A model generated the notes under the pieces. The model worked only from the letters and a program-made list of their open reading frames with translations, had not been told where the DNA came from and made no database searches. From UBA1794 sp964439955 (GTDB taxonomy: Bacteria > Bacteroidota > Bacteroidia > Bacteroidales > Bacteroidaceae): DNA of 27,141 nt. The stretch is from positions 1-27,141 of the forward strand of contig CAYTPX010000026.1 of NCBI GenBank assembly GCA_964439955.1. Reading direction: 5' to 3'. A program made the translations under genes and the position numbers. Shown one piece after another: positions 7,964 to 14,406 of the stretch. Position 1 is the first letter of the stretch. The number at the start of each line of letters is the position of its first letter.

Positions 7964-9100
7964 TCAAAGTTTCTTCTTATAACACCGCCTTCTTTTGGTA
8001 AAAGTCGGGTTAAGTGGTTTCCATTGTGTCAGTTCACGCATATTCGTTTCCAGTTGAGGCCCGGTTTCCGCCCATTCGAAATGGTAGCGGTTGTAAATGG
8101 GGATAAGGTCTTCGAAGATTAAAGCATTTACTCCTAATCCTTGGTAGTCGGGGTGTACGGCTATCAGGAGTAGCTCCACTTTGTTCGCCCTTTTCCATTT
8201 CAGGCTGCGCAACAGATGGAACCAGCCTGTGGGGAAGAGCCTTCCCTTGGCCTTTTGTAAGGCTTCTGATAAACTGCCTATCGTAATCGCGACCCCGACC
8301 AACTCGTTTTGCTCGTTCTCTATGACGGGAATCAACTGTTTGTCTAATAGCGGGAGATAACGCCGCAGGTAGGTGTCAATTTGCTTATCGGGAAGTTCTG
8401 TGTACCCGAACAAGGGAGCATAGGATTTGTTCAGCAGGTCGAAAACTTTTTTCCCATACCCCCTTTTAATATCCGCATTTGTCAGTTTTCTTACGTGCAG
8501 GCCGAACATTTCTTTGGTAAGGCTGGACACCCGCGCGTACCTTGCCGGAATTTCCTTAGGCACCTTGACCAAGACTTGTACCCAATCCACTTCTTTTTCA
8601 AAACCGAGTGATTCTAAATGGCGGGGATAATAGGGTGGATTATAAATTGTAATCATAGAACCGGTCTGGTCGAAATCTTCTACCAGCATGCCTTCTTTGT
8701 CGAAGTCGAAGATTCCCATGGGGCCTTGCAGGTATTCCATGCCTTGCTCTTTGCCCCATTGTGCCACGGCCGACAGGAGGGACTCTGATACCTCTATATT
8801 GTCAATGAATTCAATAAAGCCAAATCGGACGTTCTTCGTACCCCATTTCTCATTGGCACGTTGGTTGATTATTCCCACTATCCGCCCTACCGGTTTCTGT
8901 TCGTCGTCGTATGCAATGAAAGGCTGTATGTTGGAAAATCCAATCCCACTATTTTTGTTTGTAGCAAATATGCTACGGACATCCATGTCTAAATCTGGGA
9001 CATAGTAAGGGCAGTCGGCGTACAATCGCTTCGGAAGTGACACGAAATCGTCTATTTCCCTTTTCCCTGTTACTTTTTTTACGATTATACTTTTTTTCAT
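7964..9100 (-). CDS. YghO-like acyl-CoA N-acyltransferase (GNAT fold), possible lipid acyltransferase
   Basis: 378 residues. The C-terminal half carries a GNAT acyl-donor motif (LLIAVHPDYQGLG, 312-323). The N-terminal half has the features of the YghO-like family: a start of the type LPKRLYADCPYYVPDL, the QGPMGIFDFDKEGMLVEDF block (125-143) and YNPPYYPRHLESLGFEKEVDW. Older annotations give this family no clear role. Members of the GNAT fold have been reported as bacterial ceramide synthases that N-acylate a sphingoid base, and many Bacteroidales make sphingolipids, so a lipid N-acyltransferase role is plausible but unproven here. It is the first gene of the nine-gene operon and ends 10 bases before the ketosynthase gene, which suggests that it may use the acyl chain made by that synthase. 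Its initiation codon lies 23 bases downstream of a TACTTTTG promoter box. Confidence 0.78.
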   Translation of the reverse strand: MKKSIIVKKVTGKREIDDFVSLPKRLYADCPYYVPDLDMDVRSIFATNKNSGIGFSNIQPFIAYDDEQKPVGRIVGIINQRANEKWGTKNVRFGFIEFIDNIEVSESLLSAVAQWGKEQGMEYLQGPMGIFDFDKEGMLVEDFDQTGSMITIYNPPYYPRHLESLGFEKEVDWVQVLVKVPKEIPARYARVSSLTKEMFGLHVRKLTNADIKRGYGKKVFDLLNKSYAPLFGYTELPDKQIDTYLRRYLPLLDKQLIPVIENEQNELVGVAITIGSLSEALQKAKGRLFPTGWFHLLRSLKWKRANKVELLLIAVHPDYQGLGVNALIFEDLIPIYNRYHFEWAETGPQLETNMRELTQWKPLNPTFTKRRRCYKKKL

Positions 9101-9122
9101 CGTTGTACGTAAAAGTATGATG

Positions 9123-9130
9123 CAAAAGTA
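9123..9130 (-). promoter_or_regulatory. Predicted -7 box (TACTTTTG) of the lipid-synthesis operon
   Basis: On the minus strand the sequence reads TACTTTTG, matching the Bacteroidota -7 consensus TAnnTTTG, 22 bases before the N-acyltransferase start codon. No matching -33 TTTG element is seen at the normal spacing, so this is a partial match. Confidence 0.42.
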
Positions 9131-9351
9131 TGGCTTCTTTCTTAATATTTGGTATTGGCAAGTTAAACTGTCGCCTTATAGGACAATATTAGGGACATTA
9201 TGTACAAGTACTGGGGTGGCGGGGCTTTTGTTACGTATAAATAAAATGGAGGCAAAGGTTTTCCTTGTAAGTTATTCCACTTCTCGATAAAAGATGCGGC
9301 GCTTGCCTGTGGAAGGCTCTGGGCTTTTATTTTTATAAAAAATGCTTTCAC

Positions 9352-9385
9352 TTTGCCGAAGTGCAGGGAATTATCCGTATGTTTG
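9352..9385 (+). promoter_or_regulatory. Possible promoter of the sigma-54 activator / lptE / secG operon
   Basis: A TTTG (9352-9355) and a TATGTTTG (9378-9385, fits TAnnTTTG) are separated by 22 bases, slightly more than the usual 19-21. The putative start codon at 9427 is about 40 bases downstream, with AGGA at 9419-9422 as a ribosome site. Confidence 0.35.
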
Positions 9386-9426
9386 CTTTCCCTTTTGCGG
9401 GGAAGAACTTTTTCGCACAGGAAACC

Positions 9427-10674
9427 ATGGACAAAGCAGATATCCAGCAAGTCAAGTTGCGCTTCGGAATCATCGGGAACGACGAGGAACTAAACCGGGC
9501 GATCGATATCGCCATGCAGGTCGCCCCTACGGACCTTTCGGTGTTGATCACGGGGGAGAGCGGCGTGGGAAAGGAGAACTTCCCGAAGATTATCCACCAG
9601 TTCAGCAGCCGCAAACACGGGCAGTATATCGCAGTGAACTGCGGGGCAATCCCGGAGGGGACAATCGACTCGGAGCTGTTCGGGCATGAGAAAGGCGCTT
9701 TCACGGGCGCCATCGGCGAGCGGCGGGGCTATTTTGGCGAAGCGGACGGGGGGACGATCTTTTTGGATGAAGTGGGTGAATTGCCGCTTTCGACCCAGGC
9801 ACGCTTGTTGCGGGTATTGGAGTCGGGCGAGTTTATAAAAGTGGGCTCTTCGAAAGTGGAGAAGACGAACGTGCGTATTGTCGCAGCTACCAATGTGCGT
9901 CTGCAGGAGGCCATAGGGGAGGGGCGTTTCCGCGAAGATTTGTACTATCGGCTGAATACGGTGCCCATACAAATCCCGCCTTTGCGCAAGCGGGATGGCG
10001 ACATCGTATTGCTCTTCCGTAAGTTTGCTGCGGATTTTGCCACGAAATACCACATGCCGGTCATCCAGTTGACCGATGAGGCAAAAAAAGTCTTGCAGGC
10101 TTATCCGTGGCCGGGCAATGTGCGCCAACTGAAAAACATCACGGAACAAATTTCAATTATCGAACGGAACCGGGAAATCACTCCCGGACTCTTGAGGAAA
10201 TACCTCCCCGAAGCGTCGAATGCTTCCCTGCTCCCCGCATTGGCCGGCAACCATGGGGAGAAAAACTTTGAGAGCGAACGGGAAATCTTGTACCAAGTCT
10301 TGTTCGACATGCGCAAGGACGTGAATGACTTGAAGCGTTTGGTCCATGAAATCATGGGTGAGCGCGGCACGATGCCGCCTGTCGCTTCCCCTTCCCCGCA
10401 TAGAGAGGTGCCGGAAGGGGGCGGGCTGCCCACGTTGCAAATCCATTCCCATATCGTGAGGGACGAACCGCCGCATGTGCGCCCCATCGAGGCTTCGGAA
10501 ATCCAAGATACAGAGGCCTACATGGAAGAAACGCTTACCTTGGATGAGATGGAGAAAGAAATGATACGGAAAGCACTGGAGCGCCGCCATGGCCACCGCA
10601 AACAGGCCGCCAAAGACTTGAATATCTCCGAGCGGACGCTCTATCGGAAAATCAAAGAATATGGTTTGGAATAA
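9427..10674 (+). CDS. Sigma-54-dependent transcriptional activator without N-terminal sensor domain
   Basis: 415 residues from ATG 9427, chosen because the family starts here (MDKADIQQVK) and AGGA lies just upstream; a start at 9361 would add 22 residues of unlike sequence. The AAA+ domain fills about 15-260: Walker A GESGVGKE (43-50), the sigma-54 contact loop GAFTGA (90-95), Walker B TIFLDE (110-115). A Fis-type helix-turn-helix is at the C terminus (GHRKQAAKDLNISERTLYRK). There is no receiver, GAF or PAS domain. A polar spacer of about 110 residues lies between AAA+ and the HTH. It hydrolyses ATP to open RpoN promoters; its regulon and signal are unknown. The gene overlaps lptE by 14 bases, so the regulator and the LPS-assembly gene are coupled. 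Confidence 0.92.
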   Translation: MDKADIQQVKLRFGIIGNDEELNRAIDIAMQVAPTDLSVLITGESGVGKENFPKIIHQFSSRKHGQYIAVNCGAIPEGTIDSELFGHEKGAFTGAIGERRGYFGEADGGTIFLDEVGELPLSTQARLLRVLESGEFIKVGSSKVEKTNVRIVAATNVRLQEAIGEGRFREDLYYRLNTVPIQIPPLRKRDGDIVLLFRKFAADFATKYHMPVIQLTDEAKKVLQAYPWPGNVRQLKNITEQISIIERNREITPGLLRKYLPEASNASLLPALAGNHGEKNFESEREILYQVLFDMRKDVNDLKRLVHEIMGERGTMPPVASPSPHREVPEGGGLPTLQIHSHIVRDEPPHVRPIEASEIQDTEAYMEETLTLDEMEKEMIRKALERRHGHRKQAAKDLNISERTLYRKIKEYGLE

Positions 10675-11185
10675 GAAAACGAAGTCCCTCCTTTTCGTCT
10701 GGGTTGTTTGTCTTGTGGGACTTTCCGCGTGCAAGATAGCTTACAGTTTTACCGGCTCTTCGATTGACTATACGAGGATAAAGACGATCAGCATTGCCGA
10801 CTTTCCTATCCGTGCGGATTATGTATATGCCCCGTTGGCTACTGTGTTCAATACGGAATTGCAGGATATATTTGCCCGCCAGACGCGGCTCAGTTTTGTC
10901 AATAAGGGGGGCGACTTGGAGATTAGCGGGGAGATTGTGGGGTACAGGCAGATTAATCAATCGGTACAGGCCGACGGCTACGCTTCGGAGGTACGGCTGG
11001 AGGTGGAAGTCAATGTGCGCTTTACGAACAATACGGCGCATGAAAAAGACTTCGAACGGCGTTTCTCCGCTTACCGCACCTATGAGGCTTCGCAAGCTCT
11101 TATCGATGTACAGGACGACTTGATAGACGAGATGGTAGGCGACATCACCGAACAAATCTTCAATGCTACGGTTGCTGATTGGTAA
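10661..11185 (+). CDS. lptE: LptE-family LPS-assembly lipoprotein
   Basis: 174 residues. The N terminus is a lipoprotein signal with lipobox LSAC (Cys24 after cleavage). The mature part opens with KIAYSFTGSSIDYTRIKTI, which matches the Bacteroidota LptE family (Y-S-F-x-G-x-S-I-x-x-x-x-K-T-I-x-I). LptE is the outer-membrane lipoprotein that plugs the LptD barrel and helps insert lipopolysaccharide into the outer leaflet. The ATG overlaps the 3' end of the sigma-54 activator gene by 14 bases, and the next gene starts 24 bases after its stop. LptD is not in the window. Confidence 0.88.
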   Translation: MVWNKKTKSLLFVWVVCLVGLSACKIAYSFTGSSIDYTRIKTISIADFPIRADYVYAPLATVFNTELQDIFARQTRLSFVNKGGDLEISGEIVGYRQINQSVQADGYASEVRLEVEVNVRFTNNTAHEKDFERRFSAYRTYEASQALIDVQDDLIDEMVGDITEQIFNATVADW

Positions 11186-11209
11186 CATGTCCTTTCTACT
11201 GACTTTCCG

Positions 11210-12010
11210 ATGAATATTGCACGCATCATACAACTTTTCAAACAACCCGAATTGCTGGATCGGGAGACGCTCTACGAGCTTCGCTGCCTGCTGGAACGGT
11301 ATCCTTATTTCGCGGCGGTGCGCATGTTGTATCTTCACAACCTCTATTTGCTGAATGACCGTTCGTTCCGTTCGGAATTGGCCCGTATGGCGTTTTCGCT
11401 CAACGACCGTTCGCTGCTATTCCAAGAAATAGAAGGTACACGGTACGCCATCCTTCCGGATCAAGCGAAGCTGCTTCCGGAAGAAACAGGGAAAAGCCTT
11501 CAGGGGGAATCCCCGTCGGGGCAGCCTGCTTCTTCGGATCGTACGGTTGATCTCATTAACCGCTTTCTGGCTCAGCAGCCCGATACTTCTTTTTCTTCGT
11601 TGGGATATGATGGGGTTGCCGGGCAGTCCCCGCTTCTTTTCCCGGAAATAGAAGGGCAGGAAGCCCCAAGCAAAGGACATGGGGAGTTGGGGGAAGATTC
11701 TGGTGGGCATATTGGAGAATCTGCCCAACCTGTTCGGGATCTTGAAGATTCTGGGGACGAAAAAACTTTATCCCGGCCCAGTTTGCCGGATACACCCCCG
11801 CAACCATCATCTGATGGCAACGAAACCTTGGATGGGCTGGATGAAAGTTATTTCACTGAAACTTTGGCCAAAATCTATGTAAAACAGGGGCGTTATGAAA
11901 AAGCCTTGGAAATAATCAAAACCATATCCTTGAAAAATCCGAAAAAAAACGCTTACTTTGCCGACCAAATCCGCTTTTTGCGCAAATTGATTATTAACTC
12001 TTCTAAATAA
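11210..12010 (+). CDS. Conserved Bacteroidota protein with C-terminal TPR-like helix pair
   Basis: 266 residues, no signal peptide or membrane segment. Residues 1-85 form a helical, Leu/Arg-rich domain (starting MNIARIIQLFKQPELLDRET, with LLERYPYFAAVRMLYLHNL). Residues 86-215 are an acidic, Ser/Pro/Gly-rich linker that looks disordered. Residues 218-250 look like one tetratricopeptide repeat (YFTETLAKIYVKQGRYEKAL, then IIKTISLKNP). The gene sits between lptE and secG, an arrangement that I recognise as recurrent in Bacteroidales, but its function is not known to me. A cytoplasmic scaffold role is possible. It ends 12 bases before secG. Confidence 0.8.
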   Translation: MNIARIIQLFKQPELLDRETLYELRCLLERYPYFAAVRMLYLHNLYLLNDRSFRSELARMAFSLNDRSLLFQEIEGTRYAILPDQAKLLPEETGKSLQGESPSGQPASSDRTVDLINRFLAQQPDTSFSSLGYDGVAGQSPLLFPEIEGQEAPSKGHGELGEDSGGHIGESAQPVRDLEDSGDEKTLSRPSLPDTPPQPSSDGNETLDGLDESYFTETLAKIYVKQGRYEKALEIIKTISLKNPKKNAYFADQIRFLRKLIINSSK

Positions 12011-12022
12011 CAAACAGGACAA

Positions 12023-12469
12023 ATGTACATTTTTCTGATTATCCTAATCGTATTAGTTTCCATTTTACTGGCCTTTGTGGTGCTCATCCAAAAATCAAAA
12101 GGCGGTGGTTTGGCTTCCAACTTCTCGGCTTCCAATCAAATCATGGGTGTGCGTAAGACCACCGACTTCTTGGAAAAAGGGACGTGGGGCTTGGCTGCGG
12201 CGGTAGTAGTGCTCAGCGTGCTGACTTCCTATACAGTCCCGTCAGCTACGGAGGGGAATAAATCGGTGCTTCAGAAGGAGAACATGATGCAGAACCCTGC
12301 AACTAACCCGATGAACACGAAAGGCTTTTCCGTCCCTTCCACAGGCGATGCTGATGACCAGCCTGCCGCTCCTGCACAAAATGGGCAAACTTCTACGCAA
12401 GATGCCCCTGCGCCAGCTCAAGACGCCCAATCCGCTCCTGCGGCGCCGGCAGCATCCCAGGCTCAATGA
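12023..12469 (+). CDS. secG: Preprotein translocase subunit SecG
   Basis: 148 residues. The first 72 residues are a normal SecG: transmembrane helix 1 (3-23), the conserved loop QKSKGGGLASNFSASNQIMG (23-42), then transmembrane helix 2 (52-70). SecG is the small subunit of the SecYEG channel that supports protein export at the inner membrane. Unusually, a tail of about 75 residues follows, rich in Ala, Pro, Gln and Asp (PAPAQDAQSAPAAPAASQAQ), low in complexity and probably disordered. Such tails occur in SecG proteins of Bacteroidota, though this one is long. The HPr-kinase-like gene starts 29 bases downstream without a visible terminator. Confidence 0.93.
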   Translation: MYIFLIILIVLVSILLAFVVLIQKSKGGGLASNFSASNQIMGVRKTTDFLEKGTWGLAAAVVVLSVLTSYTVPSATEGNKSVLQKENMMQNPATNPMNTKGFSVPSTGDADDQPAAPAQNGQTSTQDAPAPAQDAQSAPAAPAASQAQ

Positions 12470-12498
12470 CTTCTGCCTTTCTATTCCTTAAGTTGTAG

Positions 12499-13371
12499 AT
12501 GGAATACATATATTATAAGGTAGCAGGCCATCTTTTTATAATAGCTGCTCCCCATAGGGAAGCGGCTGTTGTTTTTTTGTCTTCCTACGAACCGTTTGAG
12601 GTGCCGCCTTCGGATGAGGAGCCCTTATTCGTATTTGTTTTGGAGTCGGCACTTAAATCTTCAGGGCTGCCGTATTATACGGAATTTGACTGGGATGATT
12701 CGCATTGTACTGTCCTGCGGGACGAGGAAAACTATGGCTTTGAAATCCGCCCCCATGCGGAAGATTTCGTTTACCCTCTTCGTTGCGATGCGCATTTTAG
12801 GAAGGCCTCTATGCTTTTTTGTCCGCAACATCCGTTTTCCCGCTATGTCCTCGACTGTTTCCTGATGATGATGTATGCATTTGCTACGGCATGCAGGCAG
12901 ACGCTCATGCTGCATGCTTCTGTGGTAGAATGTAGGGGAAAGGCCTATGTCTTCCAAGGGAAAAGCGGGACGGGCAAAAGCACCCACAGCCGGTTATGGC
13001 TGCGCGTTGTGAAAGGTGCTTCGCTGCTTAACGACGACAACCCCATTGCACGTATCGAAGCAGGCCGGGTTTTCGTCTATGGCAGCCCGTGGAGTGGAAA
13101 GACGCCTTGCTACCAGAACCGTCGGGCGGAGGCGGGTGCTTTTGTCCGTCTCGTGCAAGCACCGGAAAACAACATCCGGCCTTACCGTCCCGCCGAGGCG
13201 TTTGCTTCCCTTTTACCCTCTTGCTCGACTATGAAGTGGGATAAGTTGCTTTACGGCGCAGTGTGTGAAACGGTGGGAAAGATTGTGCAACTTGTGCCCA
13301 CTTACCAGCTTGAGTGTCTCCCGGATGAGGCTGCCGCTTCCCTTTGCTACCGGGAAATTGCCCATGAGTAA
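12499..13371 (+). CDS. HPr kinase-related P-loop protein (HprK-like)
   Basis: 290 residues. The kinase core is visible in the middle: LMLHASVVECRGKAYVFQ (136-153), then the P-loop GKSGTGKST (154-162) and an acidic LLNDDNP segment (176-182), which correspond to the HprK His/P-loop/Asp arrangement. The N-terminal 100 residues are unlike those of true HprK, and the C-terminal HPr-contact region is not recognisable. In other bacteria, HprK-like proteins occur beside PqqD-like chaperones in peptide-maturation gene sets, including some lasso-peptide clusters and the HPr-rel-A families. The target residue and substrate are unknown. It follows secG by 29 bases and overlaps the S26 peptidase gene by 8 bases, so the two are coupled. 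Confidence 0.82.
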   Translation: MEYIYYKVAGHLFIIAAPHREAAVVFLSSYEPFEVPPSDEEPLFVFVLESALKSSGLPYYTEFDWDDSHCTVLRDEENYGFEIRPHAEDFVYPLRCDAHFRKASMLFCPQHPFSRYVLDCFLMMMYAFATACRQTLMLHASVVECRGKAYVFQGKSGTGKSTHSRLWLRVVKGASLLNDDNPIARIEAGRVFVYGSPWSGKTPCYQNRRAEAGAFVRLVQAPENNIRPYRPAEAFASLLPSCSTMKWDKLLYGAVCETVGKIVQLVPTYQLECLPDEAAASLCYREIAHE

Positions 13372-13825
13372 CGCGCCCCGCTTGAAGACGGTTGCTACCG
13401 ATGTGCTTCTTACGCAAGTGTCCGAGTTGCTTCGCGGGGGGCATGTTGTTACAATCGTGGTGCGTGGGAACAGCATGAACCCCTTCTTGGTTGACCAACG
13501 TGACCGGGTTAGCCTCATTTCTTGCCCGCCAGGCCGCCCGAAGGCGGGGGATTTCGTTTTGGCTTATGAGGCTTCGGCAGAGAGATACGTGACCCACCGT
13601 GTGCTTCGTTGCCTGGCGGATGGGGGATTCCTCCTTATGGGTGATGGCAATGTTCGGAGTGTCGAACGTATAAGGCGCGGTGATGTCATCGGACTTGTTT
13701 CCGCCGTTGAGCGGAAGGGGCGGCGCTATTCTACCGCTTCGCTTCCTTGGCGTATATATTCCGCCTTGTGGGTCGCTTGCCGGCCTTTGCGCCGTTGGCT
13801 TTTGGCCGTATGGCGGCGTTTGTGA
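13364..13825 (+). CDS. S26B-type signal-peptidase-like serine peptidase (S24/S26 family)
   Basis: 153 residues when started at the ATG at 13364, which overlaps the end of the HprK-like gene by 8 bases; the longer upstream frame (from 13265) only reads that gene out of frame. Key residues: Ser37 in RGNSMNP, His78 in RYVTHRV and Asp94 in LMGDGN. The histidine replaces the lysine of bacterial LepB, as in SipW and eukaryotic/archaeal signal peptidases, giving a Ser/His dyad. The C terminus (SLPWRIYSALWVACRPLRRW) is hydrophobic and basic and may lie on the membrane. The natural substrate is unknown; together with the PqqD protein and ABC exporter it could cleave a leader peptide. Confidence 0.8.
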   Translation: MSNAPRLKTVATDVLLTQVSELLRGGHVVTIVVRGNSMNPFLVDQRDRVSLISCPPGRPKAGDFVLAYEASAERYVTHRVLRCLADGGFLLMGDGNVRSVERIRRGDVIGLVSAVERKGRRYSTASLPWRIYSALWVACRPLRRWLLAVWRRL

Positions 13826-14128
13826 GGGTTGGGCTTTCGGTGCTTTGCGAACGGTTTGAGGACTGAGGGGACGGCAATTCTGCGATAATGCCGTAACTAC
13901 TTTTCCGTTCTATGTCCCGTTTGAAGGCATGAGAAGGCTGCAAGAAGGTTGCTTGGGGCGACAGGGCACGTGCGGATGGCTTAGCGCCCGTCCAAGGAAA
14001 GCCTTGCCCTTTTTCCCGAAAAGTACTGCCCCTTATCGCCGGAAGTGGCAAGGCTTTCTCCCCCCGAACGTATTGTTTTTTCCGGAAAGCCTCGTATTTT
14101 TGCCATCAATTAACTATACCAACTTGAC
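13826..14128. other. Intergenic region between the S26 peptidase and PqqD genes
   Basis: The 303 bases hold a weak hairpin CAAGG-AAAG-CCTTG (13993-14006) followed by CCCTTTTT, a possible plus-strand terminator; a longer inverted repeat AAAGCCTTGCC (13998-14008) with GGCAAGGCTTT (14047-14057); a six-base inverted repeat ACGGCA/TGCCGT (13871-13894); and a promoter at 14072-14102. A 67-codon frame (13929-14132) overlaps the PqqD start codon but includes the promoter and has an Arg/Pro-rich composition, so I do not call it a gene. Confidence 0.5.
14072..14102 (+). promoter_or_regulatory. Predicted promoter of the PqqD / ABC transporter genes
   Basis: ATTG (14072-14075, one mismatch to TTTG) is followed after exactly 19 bases by TATTTTTG (14095-14102, fits TAnnTTTG). 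The spacing matches the Bacteroidota consensus, and the PqqD start codon lies 26 bases downstream. This suggests that pqqD-abc is transcribed separately from the secG operon. Confidence 0.55.
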
Positions 14129-14404
14129 ATGACGATGAAGAAAAAGGAAGGATTTGCCTTGCGCGCCGTAGGTGGCGAGCAGTTGCTGGTGGGCGAAGGT
14201 TTGGGGAATGTGGACTTCGGCCATATCATAGCTTTCAACGACACGACCGCTTACCTTTGGGAAAAGCTGGGCGATGCGGAATTTGATGTGGCAAAGATGG
14301 CCGATGCCCTCGTGGAAGAATATGAGGTAGACCGTGCCACGGCTCTTGCCGATGCGGAAGAACTGGTACGTGCTTGGAGGGAAGCTGGCATAATAACCGG
14401 GTGA
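14129..14404 (+). CDS. PqqD family peptide-modification chaperone
   Basis: 91 residues, the usual size. Landmarks of the PqqD fold: a basic start (KKKEGFALRAV), the strand/turn block DFGHIIAFNDTTAYLWEKL (29-47) and the helix RATALADAEELVRAW (69-83) ending in an I-I-T-G tail. In PQQ synthesis PqqD binds the precursor peptide and delivers it to a radical-SAM enzyme; many RiPP systems use the same RRE fold as a leader-peptide reader. Small stand-alone PqqD proteins of this type are frequent in Bacteroides genomes next to kinase-like, S26-peptidase and ABC genes. The second in-frame ATG (14135) is an alternative start. The ABC gene starts 2 bases after its stop. Confidence 0.85.
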   Translation: MTMKKKEGFALRAVGGEQLLVGEGLGNVDFGHIIAFNDTTAYLWEKLGDAEFDVAKMADALVEEYEVDRATALADAEELVRAWREAGIITG

Positions 14405-14406
14405 GG

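Larger units (their letters stand above)
9101..9426. other. Divergent intergenic region between the lipid operon and the sigma-54 activator operon
   Basis: These 326 bases lie between two divergent operons. They contain a minus-strand TACTTTTG box near 9123-9130 and a plus-strand TATGTTTG box near 9378-9385. A short inverted repeat, CACTT-TGCCG-AAGTG (9349-9363), overlaps the upstream element of the latter and could be an operator. The stretch around 9160-9350 is AT-rich with no convincing gene; a 95-codon minus-strand frame crosses it but runs into the activator gene and has no recognisable content. Confidence 0.6.

Noticed and set aside
9151..9170. TTGGCAAG sequence considered as a sigma-54 (-24/-12) promoter
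   Set aside because: The required GC is missing at the -12 position (10 bases after the GG), so the match fails.
9163..9450. 95-codon minus-strand frame in the divergent intergenic region
   Set aside because: Overlaps the 5' end of the sigma-54 activator gene and its likely promoter; no recognisable content.
14374..14406. Earlier ATG as start of the ABC exporter
   Set aside because: It would overlap the PqqD gene by 31 bases and add 11 non-conserved polar residues; ATG 14407, 2 bases after the PqqD stop, is the better start.
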